Below the pieces are notes generated by a model. The model saw nothing but the letters and a program-made list of their open reading frames with translations, searched no databases and had not been told where the DNA came from. A program made the position numbers and the translations under genes. Of a stretch of DNA of 64,000 nt, positions 27,418-38,469 are shown one piece after another; the first letter of the stretch is position 1, and each line of letters starts with the position of its first letter. This DNA comes from Mesorhabditis belari (taxonomy: Eukaryota; Nematoda; Chromadorea; Rhabditida; Rhabditidae), in assembly GCA_958450365.1 (NCBI GenBank), contig CAUEEP010000935.1:434001-498000 (forward strand), read 5' to 3'.

Positions 27418-29270
27418 CTTTGCGTTGATATCGATGGACTGAGATCTCACCTCATTTCTGCAAATTTTACAAATGTCGCTGGTATTTTAACAGAAGTTTA
27501 ACAGAACAAAAGTTTTGAAAGAAAAAAGACAAAAGTTGCATTGCACAAGAGTTATATAAGCTAATTGTTTGCATGATTTTTTGAAATATTGTTGGAATTG
27601 TTGAAATTGTTGAAATTGTTGAAATTCTGAAGCAACTTAAGCAATTTTGAACAAAAAGCTGCATAAGCTGATAGCTGAAAGCTGATTTGACAAAGCAATA
27701 GCGAAAAGCTGACAAATTTCTTCAATCAAAATTGTTTCAATTGCTTCAATTGCTAAAATTTTTATTTTCAGTACTATCAAAAGCAATATATTGTTTATTT
27801 GATAGCTTGTGGTTCAATCTCGATCTTTGTAGCAAAAAGGAGATCCGAATCTCCACCAAATATCGGTCTTGGTAAATTTTGAAGAGAAAAAAAAAGAAGA
27901 AAAAGCAAAAAGCAGAGACACAAATTGAATGATTTCGCGGTCGCCTTCACTCAAGGAAAATCGACGGACCGCTCCCCAAAAAAAAGAGAAAAATTGAAAA
28001 AATTAGGGGAAAAGAAAGGGGAAATATTGCGGACTGATCTAAAATATTACTAGGGATGGAATTGAGAAAAAGAATCGTTCACTGTAAATCGATTTGGTTG
28101 CTTGATTGCTGAAAAGATAAGTTGCAATTAAAGTTTCATTAAAAATATTGATTTGAAGCTTTTTCAACGTTAAAGATGGCTCGTTTAAGATAGTTTTGTA
28201 AAGGTCCAGGAAATGAGCTTTGCTTTCATTGTTTCCATTCAACTCCCCAAACCATCTTACAATTAGTTTTGGCCTTCATTGAGGTCCGACTACGAAAAGT
28301 TCCGGATTCTTCACTTGGCCCCTAATAGACATAGAGCTTTTCCTCATTTCAAAAAAACACAAAATTTATCGCGTAAAACAATAACTTCAATTAATCTACA
28401 AATGATTTGAAAAATGAAAAAGAAACGTCAACGCGGCGCTCCCATCGACTACCTCCAAATGGCGGCGACGTCAATTGGAATGCGACGACGCGCGAAAATT
28501 AACTTTTAACAATAAAAGGCTCTAGTTTCATTTCTTTTTGCTTTCAAAAGTTATTTCTAAATAAATAAATATCTCGCTGAGTGGAAAAAGGGTTCAATCG
28601 AGACAAATTATAAACATTTCTTGAAATGAAAGAAATAAGAACAGATGGCATTTACGCCTTTCAATGAAAAAACAATTGAAGAAGTTAGAAAGTCAATGGG
28701 ATTGATTCGTTTTTGAAATTAGCCTTAGAAAAAGATGAGGGTAGACATTAACACAAATCATTTACAAACTGACATTTTGATTCAATCCTCTAAATGCAAA
28801 GTGCTTCAAAGGTTTTCAAAAATCTCTTTAGATATATAAAGAGTCAATCTATGTGCGTGCTCACTTTATGCTGCCTTTTTTACGGAAAGGGAGGCGGAAT
28901 TTCAAAGCACGTTGCTCGGAGAGACACGGGATTTTTCTGAATAGTGGAAAATCAATTTGAGATTCGAGATATAAACTGCTTTACTTGAAAACTTACAGTG
29001 ATCTGTACAATCTAAACAATTCTAGTAATCTGTGAGATTCGATGTTGACTGTTGCTGTGAAACTTTACTGTGTCCACAGCTTTCCAAATTCGGTAATAGT
29101 TTTTTTTGGTTTCTATACTTTCTATTAGTTCCAAAGTAGGTCTAGACTTTAGAAAAGACTTAAATAACCATTCTGGGGTTAAGTGCATTTTCCCATCAAC
29201 TTTCAAAACAGAGAATCAAATTTGAAACTTAAAATTGAATCAATTAGAAGCAACAAAACCAGAAAATGCT
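27418..29270. promoter_or_regulatory. Upstream region of the exchanger gene
   Basis: No further gene is seen. It holds AT-rich DNA, a TTGTTGAAA run near 27590-27625 and a GC-rich island at about 28428-28500 with ACGTCAACGCGGCGC and GGCGGCGACGTCAATTG. The island could be a promoter element for the exchanger, or the exchanger may have an upstream untranslated exon; neither is shown. Confidence 0.35.
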
Positions 29271-29273
29271 ACA

Positions 29274-29340
29274 AAAGCTCTACAACTCTACAACTACAAC
29301 TCTTCAACTACAACTCTACAACTACAACGCTACAACTAAA
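29274..29340. repeat. Short repeat CTACAACTACAACT
   Basis: About 6 imperfect tandem units, intergenic. Confidence 0.85.
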
Positions 29341-29949
29341 AAGCAAGCTTCCCAAATTGAAACATTATTCACTTTCATTGACAAAAAGAATTCAATGTCG
29401 TTTGTCTAGCAAAAGGACATGAGATCCAAGAAAAAAATAAGAGGAAAGGGGCCATTTTGGGGTGAAGAGGTGGCTGTTCCGAAGAAAAAAGAGAAAAAAA
29501 GGAAACAGAAAAGAGAATTCTGTCTTTTTCAGCTTTTCAGTTGCTTTTCGAAAAAAAAACGACGACAAAAAGGCCCTAAAAATTGGAGGAAATTTTTTGA
29601 AGAAAAAGATATTGGATCCACAAAGGACCACCCTTGGAGAAAGGCTTTAAGAAAAAAGGGGGAAAGATGAAAGAGACATTCATTCCCTCGGGATTAACAC
29701 GTTTTTGAGTTTGCTCAAAGGAGAGGTAAACGAGGAACGAACGAGGTAACTTGGCTTTAATTTCAGAGCTGAAAAATGGAAGAAATCGTTAAAAATGGTT
29801 ATTTGAACTTGAAGAAAGCTGAAAATGGCTACACAAATGCCACAAAAAAAAACTCTATTAACTTTAAAAAAACTACATTTATTCAAATGAATAATGAATA
29901 ATGAATAATGTGGGACAAATACAAGACACATAACGCACAACGCAATGCA

Positions 29950-30655
29950 CATCTCTAACCCTAAATGTTGGCAAGGAAAAGAAATCTACCTATATGGAAA
30001 AAAGAACTAACGATTTTTCCGACGGGATTGAACCCTCGACCTTTCGATTAGGATATACAGGGTGCGTCATAATTATTGCAACAAGAGTTCAAAGATCGTT
30101 TGTGATGTCAAGAATGTGATGTCATGGGCGTGTAAAGCCAATAACAATCAAAATTGGACCTTCATGCAAGATGGAGCTCCCGCTCACACGAAGAAGACGG
30201 TTCAGGACTGGTGTGTGGCCAACTTTCCCTCAGTGATCACCAAGGATGAATGGCCTCCAAACTCACCGGATCTCAATGTGATGGACTTTTCCATTTGGGC
30301 AATTTTAGAGGCTAATGTCTGCTCTCGAAAACACACAAGTTTGGATTCTTTGAAGAAGTCTTTGACCAAAGGATGGAAGGCGATTCCTCAAGATGACATT
30401 CGGGCCGCAGTGGAGGCATATCCGAACCGATTAAGGGCTGTTATCAAGGCTGTCATCAAGGCAAAAGGCGGTCATATCGAATGATCTCTTGTTTCCTTAT
30501 TTGTTACTGTTAAATAAAGCTATTTTTCTGTTTAAAAATCTTCTTCCAGTGAAACTTCTTGGTGTGCAATGCCTTGAGTATCTTGTTGCAATAATTATGA
30601 CGCACCCTGTAGATTAGGATATAAGACTTCTAACCAGTCGGCCATGACAACTTGC
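29950..30655 (-). mobile_element. tRNA-derived SINE-like repeat, copy 4, split by a transposon
   Basis: Minus-strand tail (CAACATTTAGGGTTAG) and B-box GGGTTCAATCCCGTC lie at 29950-30057. The tRNA-like head (GTCATGGCCGACTGG) lies at 30612-30655. Element 30058-30609 sits between them. Confidence 0.65.
30058..30609 (+). mobile_element. DD37D Tc1/mariner element, internally deleted, copy 1
   Basis: TIRs CAGGGTGCGTCATAATTATT and complement, flanked by TA, 552 bp. A plus-strand frame to the stop at 30484 keeps the C-terminal catalytic half: MQDGAPAHTKKT (second D) and NSPDLNVMDFSIW (third D), 37 residues apart, as in maT-like DD37D transposases. The N-terminal domains and first catalytic D are missing. 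The right flank repeats GATTAGGATA, so the duplication is longer than TA. Confidence 0.85.
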
Positions 30656-30763
30656 TTTCAAAGTTTCGGTAAAATCCAACTCATTAACCACATTGAACAT
30701 ATTGATTGACGAAGAGTATGTATTGATGTGCGAACGGGAGAGAAAAGCCTCGTTTATTCACAC

Positions 30764-30781
30764 ACACACACACACACACAC
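30764..30781. repeat. (CA)n microsatellite
   Basis: A short run of ACACAC, intergenic. Confidence 0.9.
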
Positions 30782-31508
30782 TTCTCCTACAGCACATAAA
30801 ATATTGAAGATGTTTTAACGCAAGAATTTTTCAAAAAGGAAAAGAAAAGAAACACTTAGTATAAATTCGAAAGATTTTCGCTCACAAATCACCAATCGGA
30901 AATGGGAATTTAAAAGGAAAAGAATCAAAAAAATGTTTGTCAAATGTGATTTCGAAAACAAAGTATGAAGAAAATGAAAAGAAAATGAAGAAAATGAAAA
31001 CCGTGAGCTCTTTTTATGACTACTTTTTAAAGTTAAGTTCATTAAAGTTTTCCAAGTTTTCCTAAGAAAAGCTAAGTCTCTTTCAAAAGTTTTCTACAAT
31101 AAATGATTGATCCATGATCTTTTTCATATCATAAATTTCAAAGCACATAAATTGTTGAATGAATTTCTAACGGTGCTATACCTTTTTTTTCGTTTTGTTG
31201 AGCAAGAATTTATTTTCGAGAGTTGAAAGAGATCTGGGCGTTACCAAGGCGAAAATGCATTATTCGTGATCGGGTATTTTTCCGAAAAAAAACGGAAAAG
31301 CACCTGGATTTTCTGAAAGTCGCTTTACCTCTCAAAAATGAGATTTGAAAGTTAGAAAAGGAAAGTAATGTTTTGAGTGTAAAAGTGAATAGATTGAATA
31401 AAACAAACTGCTTGTTTTCTTTCAGTGATTATCTAAGAATGCTTTTTGATTTACACCCGACTTTTGAGCGTAGACATATTTCTTTTTTGCGCTGTTTCCG
31501 AATATCTA

Positions 31509-31774
31509 CCGTAAATACTGTAATAGTACCCCCACCCCCCTCGTACAGTCGCGTAGTCGCAAAATTTTTTTAGTATTTCATTTTTTCAAAGCGCCCGTAC
31601 TTTCAAAGAATGCGTCTTTGGTATCAAAAAATAGCCCTGAATTTCAGCTATTTTTTGATACCTAAGCGCGCATTGTAGCATAAACCAGTGTCGAGAAAAA
31701 CTCGTTCAAAGCTAGAGCTACGCAACACTCCGCACCGTCATTATGGGGGTGGGCTACTATTACAGTATTTACGG
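31509..31774. mobile_element. Family D foldback, copy 3
   Basis: CCGTAAATACTGTAATAGTA ends flanked by TA, with the same inner blocks as the other copies. Intergenic. Confidence 0.85.
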
Positions 31775-31989
31775 TAGTTTGAAATGAAAAACATGATAAA
31801 CTTGAATAGAGAATAGAATACGTTTTCAGAAGCATAGAATAGATCAAATTAAAATTTTTGAAATGTTTAAACATTTCATTCGTAAACGGCTACGATATAT
31901 ACGTTTCTTGATGATTTTCTTGAGTCTCGTGTGATCAATTTTTGGCGGACGTCCACTTTTAGGAAGCTCTTCGACTCTATTTTGTTGCA

Positions 31990-32168
31990 ACTTTCAAAAA
32001 ATGCGTCTTTGGTATCAAAAAATAGCTGAAATTCAGGGCTATTTTTTGATACCTAAGCGAACATTGTAGCATAAACCAGTGTCGAGAAAAACTCGTTTAA
32101 AGCTAGAGCTACGCAACAATCCGTACCGTCATTATGGGGGTGGAGTACTATTACAGTGTTTACGATAG
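31990..32168. mobile_element. Family D foldback, copy 4 (right part only)
   Basis: It contains AATGCGTCTTTGGTATC through GTACTATTACAGTGTTTACG. The left end is missing. It lies about 215 bp from copy 3. Confidence 0.75.
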
Positions 32169-32239
32169 GTCTTTTGGGGGTGACATGTTGAAATTCGAAA
32201 GTTTTAGTCAAATCACTAAATTACAAAAAGCAAAAAGAT

Positions 32240-34112
32240 CATCTGCAAGCGGAGGTAAAGAGCCGAAGGCAAGCACACTAACCAGTAGGCCATAAGCTCA
32301 CGTTTTCAGAGCTGCGCAAAAGGAATTTGACTCTCCATGACCGAAAAAGCTATACTCAAAAATTTTGTGTAAACTTTGGAGCTGAATATCTTGCGAATTT
32401 CAACACGTCATCCCCAAACGTCCTAGATATTCGGAACCTATCTCGAAAACTATGTCTACGCTCAAAAGGCAGGTGTAAATCGAAAAGCGAAAAGTAAAAG
32501 CAATTAAGATGAACAATTTCTTAAAGCCAACAGTAATCAGTCCCTTATTCACTAGAAAGCTAATAATAAATTTCCAAAAGAAACTCAAAGTTTCAAAGAT
32601 TATCGCTGTCAAAACGCTGCCGTATTGGCTTGTTTCTCGGCTCAAAATGTCTAAGATCCTTTAATTTGAAATCATCAAATGAGAAAAGAAAAGAAAAGTT
32701 TTCCATTTGGTAAAGGAAAAAGAAAAGAAAATGAGAATAAATGATAGGAAATGACCTTGAATGGAAAGGGATTGGATTGAAGATTGAGAATTCGAGAGAT
32801 CTCCTGAGAATGGATTGATCAAGCAAAAGGAATCAAAGAAATAAATGAAAGAAGTGATTTTCCCAATCACTTACATCATTGTCTCTCGCTTTTCTCGTTC
32901 TCCAGAGATAAATTGTGCTATGCTTTCAGGTCAGAGATTGAGAGAAACTCCTTTGATATCAGAGATGTTTAAATCCAAAAATTTTTAGGCAAAAGAGAAC
33001 TTCTTTTCGATTTTTTTTTTGTGTCTAGGAATGAAAGCACAACTTTTACATTACTTGATGTCGCAAAAAGTGAAGATGATTGCAGCAGAAAGGCTGTTAG
33101 GCTGTTAGACTGTTAGAGAGATAAGGAACCAAATTTAGAGAGATAAGAAACCAAATTTAGAGATAAGGAACCAAATTTCGATTTTCCATTGCTTGAGCAC
33201 TTAAAAAACGTTTGACAAATATTCCCGCTTTCAATTTTGCTCTTTAAAACTTCAAATTATCAAATGACAAGTTTTTATTCAAAAAAAATTTGAAAAGTTG
33301 TCTCCATTTATTCAAAAATTCTATTCAAAAAAGGAAACAAAATACTTGACAAAAGTCCCTCAAAAATTTCCCGGAATAAAGAGCAAATATTTGAGAGTAA
33401 AGTCCCAAAATTTGAGGCAACTTGATACAAAGTTTTTGGTTTTATTTGAGCAAATACGTAATTAATTATATTGCAAGTTTTTGTTTGAAAAATCAGTTTT
33501 ATTCAAAAAAAGGGGAAAAAGGAGATGTTTTATGTTGCAGAGATACTTTTCAAAGTCGTCAAATTTTCTATTTGATCACCTTTTTAGGAAAAGACGGAAT
33601 GAGAGAGGGGAAAAGATTTGGAACATGTTGAAAGTGATGGAAAAAGAATAAAGTATACTGTGTGAAATATGCTTTTGAAGGTTTAATACGATGCATACGA
33701 TCCAGTTTAGGATGAGAAAACAAATGTTGCAAAACTTTACGCTCATCTTCAAATTGTGAGTGATTGAGTGGAGTTTTAATATTCCACTAAATTCAGATCA
33801 CTAACAAAAACGATTTCACCAAATCGTCTGTATTCAAAATAGCAAACAAGTGAGTTTTAATGAGTTCTTAAAAACGAAAATATCAAATTTAGTTACCCTA
33901 AAGAAGTGTTAATCAAAGAAAACGATCAAGAGGTAAATTTCAATTTTCATTTTGAAATGAAATCTCAAATTTACTCATTGAAATATTTGGAAATGAATCG
34001 ATTTTTTTGTTTCATAGAAATTTTTGGGAAGTTTTATTGTACTTTTGGATTGTTGTAGCGTAATTAGAAGTGTTTTTTGATCTTATTATGATCAAAAAAC
34101 ATAAGAAATGCG
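32240..34112. other. Intergenic, no gene seen
   Basis: AT-rich, with a minus-strand tRNA-like A-box (TTATGGCCTACTGGTTAGTG, about 32280-32300), short tandem motifs near 33100-33175 (AGATAAGGAACCAAATTT) and purine-rich runs. No frame has convincing splice context. Confidence 0.5.
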
Positions 34113-35800
34113 TAAGAAATGCATAAGAAATGCGGATTTCAACATTTTCATAAATTTCTAACGATAGAAACCTGATATCGATGAATGTTAGACTTTTTTT
34201 TAATGAATTAATATTAGGTACGGAAAAAAATTAATGTCGTATTTGTGGGTCTCACTTTCTGGCGTTGCCTACGCGGCTGCAAATGCTTATTGACCTTGGG
34301 TCTTTTTATGTATTTGAGTATTTTTTTCTCAATTTTCTTTTCTGTTTAACACTTTTGCTTAGACCTTCCTTAATGGTTTTTTTCAGGTTGTTTTACATCG
34401 ATGGAAAATCGAGACTTTCGCCTTCTCTTTTTGTATGAGTTCAAGCTTAGCCACAATGCGTCAGAAGCGACCCAAAAATCAATCAAGTTTTTGGGGAAAA
34501 CAAAGCTAAAGTTCGAGCAGTTCAGCGCTGGTTCAAACGATTACGGGAAGGCGACGAGGATCTTAATGACAAGGAAGGCCGAGGACGCCATGATAGTCTC
34601 GACAATGACGAATTAAAGGAGCTGCTAGAAGCGGATCCCAGAACAGCGGAGGCAGAATTAGTAACGCACTTTGGAGTCACTCCACACACAATTGCGAACC
34701 ATCTCAAGGAAATCCCAAAAGTAAAAAAAGTTGAAAAATTGGATGCCTCATCAGTTGAACGAATATCAAAAATTGCACCGTTACCTCACATCGTATTCAT
34801 TGCTGTTTCGTAACCAAAAGAAGCCATTTCTGAATCGAATTGTAACTTGTGATGAAAAATGGGTCCTCTACGATAACCGAAAACGCAAAACCGAATGGCT
34901 AGATAAAGAATAACTATCGAACTTTCCGAAGCCCAATCTACACCCAAAGAAGTTTCTTCTCAGTGTTTGGTCGTCGCAGAAAGGTCTGATCCATTATTCA
35001 ATTCTACCAAACGGAAAAACGATGAATACTGATCAGTATTTTTACGAAATAAACGAAATGTATGCAAAAAATTCGAAGGATCGATCCAACTCTAGTGAAT
35101 TGGAAGAGTCCTATCCTATTGCAACACAACGCCCGCCCGCATTGTTCACTAAAGACTCTTCAAAAATTGAACGAGCTGCACATTGAAGTCATCCCTCATG
35201 CTCCATATTCTCCTGATTTGTCGCCTACAGATTTCCACTTTTTCAAGTTCTTCGATCACTTCTTATCGGAGAAATGCTTTGCTACTCAAGGGGAGGTCGA
35301 AAATGGCATCCAGGAGTTTATCGATTCAATCGGGTCCGCGTTCTACACTTTAGGAATTGAAAAGTTAGCCAAACGTTGGCAATCATGTATAGATTCTACT
35401 GGTTTTTACTTTGATTAAATTGCTTTTGAAATAAAAATTTTATGAACGTTGGAACTTTAGTGAAGAAATACGACATTAATTTTTTCCGTACCTAATATAT
35501 AGTTATCCTTTCTTTTTTTAAATCTTCAATTTTGGCAGGCTAACTCTTTTTGACCACACTAAACTTGTCCCTAAAGTGACTCAATTCCTTTTTTGGTCAC
35601 TCGCATTTCACTCTCGAAATTTCTTCAATGCTTCGATCAATTGAAACACGTTTTAGCCTATTTTGTAGAGGAGATTTACAACTTTCAAATAGTAACATTC
35701 AAATAGTTTATAACATTCATCGATTCTAGTTTATAACATCAGGTTTCTATCGTTGGAAATTTATGAAAATGTTGAAATCCGCATTTCTTATGCATGCACG
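34113..35800. repeat. Inverted repeat arms flanking the mariner
   Basis: 34113-34192 (GCGGATTTCAACATTTTCAT, CGATAGAAACCTGAT) reappears as its reverse complement at about 35720-35800. The mariner 34214-35495 lies between, with 18 bp between its left end and the arm. Confidence 0.75.
34214..35495 (+). mobile_element. Degenerate mariner transposon, nearly full length
   Basis: 1282 bp with 30-bp TIRs (TTAGGTACGGAAAAAAATTA and complement) and TA target duplication. The transposase starts at 34401 and ends at 35418 (GFYFD). Seen: a Cys-poor N-terminal helix-turn-helix region, TCDEKWVLYDNR (first catalytic D), QHNARPH (the second D is replaced by H) and YSPDLSPTDFHFF (third D). Breaks: frameshifts near 34480, 34725 and 35070, and a stop at 34911. 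It belongs to the mariner DD34D group, close in layout to the SETMAR-type lineage. Inactive. Confidence 0.92.
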
Positions 35801-37050
35801 TATAAAGCCCAATGAAAGTTAAGATTAATGAAAGATAAGATTAATTAAATGATTAAATGAAAGATAACAAATAAAATATTAAAGTCAACGAAAGATAACA
35901 AAAAATCGAAAGAGAAAAATGAAAAGAAAAGCAAAAAAAGGGAAGGAGTGTCTCAATGGGAAGCTGGGTGGAAGTCTCCCCAAAATTGGTGTGTGTTTGG
36001 GAGAGGCTTTCTTTGGCTATCGAAAGAAAATAGAATATAGAGAAAATGGAAAAAAGGAAAAGGGGGAAAAAGAGAAAGACCACAAAATGGGCTAAAGATT
36101 TGCCTTTTTTTGAGTCGCTTTCTTGAAAGGTTTCTTCTTGAGATGTGGATAAAGGCGAGAAAAATGGAAATCCTCTCTTCTGAAATGTGTGGGGCCCTCT
36201 TATTGCTTCTCATTCTTTCATTGCCTTACTTCCTTTACTCTTTAGTCAGAAATACTTCTCATCGATACGCAATATGGGATTTCAAAAGTCAAAAAAGGGG
36301 AAAACAATTTTTGATGATTGATCCTTCAAATCTAGATTCCAAATTCAGATATTTGTGATTTTGATGTGCTCTTTCATTGATCTAAATCATTCTTTTTATT
36401 AAAAAGAATGATTTATATCAATGAAATTAAAGATTTTCATTTTCTTATCTAGATATGCTTTATTTAAAAGGTTTTAATCTATCTAGATAGAAAAATTGAG
36501 ATCCTCTGATCTTTAATGACTTTAAAAGATCTCTTTAATGACTTTAAAAGATCTCTTTAATCACTTTAAAAGATCTCTTTAATCACTTTAAAAGATCTCT
36601 TTAAAGATCTCTTTAAAGATCTTACTTTATAAGATTTATTTCAACTTTCAACTAATAGTAAGACCAAAGTTTCCCTATGAAAATTTCAACTTTCAAAAAC
36701 GTTTTGACCATCGACACGAGAAAAAGGCGAGCAATTTCTCTAAAGAGCAATGAATGAGAAAAAAAAGATTCAAGTGGACGATGGGGGGAAATTTTTTGGA
36801 AAAGTGTGTCCGTTCATTGCGGTTGTTGAATTTTCTCCGTTTTTTTTTCGGTCAAACTTTTTTTGGCGCCGGCCATCGTTTGGCGGCTAATTTGTAGAGT
36901 TTTTCATCTAAAAAGGGAGAAACGAGCAAATTTTCAATGACAACTTGAAAAACTTCCATTTAGATGTCTGGACTCAAAAGTAAATCTGCAATGAGTTTAG
37001 GAAGATTAAGGTTTTTTGTTTTGTGCGGGTTTTTTTGCGTTAGGTCTTCT
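35801..37050. other. Intergenic with a 20-bp tandem repeat
   Basis: No gene is supported. It contains purine-rich runs (35850-36080) and tandem TCACTTTAAAAGATCTCTTT units at about 36505-36625. GGCGCCGGCCATCG lies near 36865. Confidence 0.5.
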
Positions 37051-37060
37051 AAATCTAAAG

Positions 37061-37656
37061 TAGAGTGTGTTCCTCGCAAAGTAATACGTTTTTTTTAAAA
37101 CACACACTTGGGAAAAATTACCGTACTTTTAGCGAAAATTATTGCAAAAAAAATGGCGCAAAAATCACGAGCGCCGCCTTATATACGACTCCTTTTAAAG
37201 ATAAAGATATTCAACCGTTCAACTGATTTGGTGGCAAATTCCCTTCAAATGTGAAGGTATTCAGGGGTAGGCTAGTTTCGGCAATTTTTTTTGCGCAACA
37301 GGGTCATTTGCTCAACTGGGTCGTTTGTGCAACTTGCCATAACTTTCTTCTCAGTGGACCAATCTTTATGATTTTGGTTTCATTTTATAGATCTCAATAA
37401 GTGCAACAAAATGACACCAAAATGATAAAGATTGGCCCACTTAGAAGAAAGTTATGGCGAGTTGCGCAAACGACCCAGTTGCGCAAATGACCCTGTTGCG
37501 CAAAAAAAATTGCGGAGCCTATCCCGGTATTCAATTTACTCGACGTGTAAAGAGGATCACTCGTAGTTACTCGATCAAAAACGCCGATTAATCGAGTAAA
37601 GATTACTCATGCAAATTTTACTCGAGTAATTACTTACTCGCGTGGAACACACTCTA
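37061..37656. mobile_element. hAT-like foldback element with nested palindrome
   Basis: Ends TAGAGTGTGTTCC and GGAACACACTCTA, flanked by the 8-bp direct repeat ATCTAAAG (37053-37060 and 37657-37664). Nested inside at about 37282-37514 is a palindrome with ends GCAATTTTTTTTGCGCAACA. Non-autonomous. Ends similar to its own (CGTGTGTTCCTCTC) occur in the palindrome at 57724-57999. Confidence 0.8.
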
Positions 37657-37694
37657 ATCTAAAGTGTTGTAAGAGTTTGGATTGACACTAGACT

Positions 37695-37760
37695 TGGCTA
37701 TCGAGATTTTGCTGTACGGGCAGATGCTCTAACCACTGAGCTATTCAGTATCTTCTTGTC
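37695..37760 (-). pseudogene. tRNA-like fragment
   Basis: The minus strand reads AATAGCTCAGTGGTTAGAGC with an anticodon-arm-like CTGCCCGTACAGCA. The B box is degraded and the acceptor stem is not closed. Probable tRNA pseudogene. Confidence 0.5.
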
Positions 37761-38043
37761 AGAGAAGAAAGAGGAAATAGAAGTGGGAAGAGGAAGGAAG
37801 AAAGAGAAGCCACCAACTACAGTAAAACTAGCGTTGCTCTGCTTGATTGCAGATTTTATTTTGGAAAAGATTCATTCCACAATTTTCACCTATCAAATCG
37901 GAAATCACATTCCAAGCCACGAGAGAAATCTTGAGATTAATAGTAATACTACTCTATCTTCTCACTAATTGCGTTTCATTTTCAAATAGGCCATAAATAC
38001 AGAGATAGAGTGGTTGGGGAGATCCATTCACCCGTTCATTTCA

Positions 38044-38295
38044 TCACGATGACCTTGGATTTGTGCTCTGGAGAATCCCTGGAAAAAGGAGAAAAAGGAA
38101 ACCAAGAAAAGGGTGGAAAGATCTTGAAAAACTCTCGCCGATCCACAAATCACCCTTCTCGAGAATCGCCGCATCAGTAAAATCTTCCATTTTGGTACTT
38201 TTTGCAATTTTCAGACTGCCATTGATTAGTTGAAAGGATTGGAAAAAAAAGATCAACAAAACAGAAATATAGTTGAGTTGGTTTGAGGAAAACAT
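38044..38295 (-). CDS. Possible small secreted protein
   Basis: A frame from ATG 38295 begins with a hydrophobic, signal-peptide-like segment (ISVLLIFFFQSFQLING) followed by an acidic stretch (KMEDFTDAAILEKGDLWIGE) and stops at 38044. A 54-bp intron-like segment (GTTTTT ... TTTTTCCAG) within it keeps the frame whether spliced or not. An exon-like donor lies just upstream (ACTATCG|gtgagt), so the segment could instead be an internal exon. I do not recognise the product. Confidence 0.25.
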   Translation of the reverse strand: MFSSNQLNYISVLLIFFFQSFQLINGSLKIAKSTKMEDFTDAAILEKGDLWIGESFSRSFHPFLGFLFLLFPGILQSTNPRSS

Positions 38296-38469
38296 TAATA
38301 CGATAGAAAAATCATTTTGACTCACCGATAGTAAACCTTCAAAACCCTAACAATTTCTCGAGAATAGATCGAAAGCGTAAAAAACCACAAAAACCTTAAA
38401 ACGATTTATCACCCAAATCCGTTTAAATGTTTTTTATGTCTTTTATTTGTGGCTTCATTTCTCCATCCA

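Noticed and set aside
29419..29670. Lys-rich frame MRSKKKIRGKGPFWGEE...
   Set aside because: A purine-rich low-complexity stretch with overlapping open frames and no homology I recognise; no splice context.
36110..36358. Frame with a hydrophobic segment (LLLLLILSLPYFLYSL)
   Set aside because: An isolated AT-rich frame without introns, homologue or promoter signs. It remains possible but unsupported.
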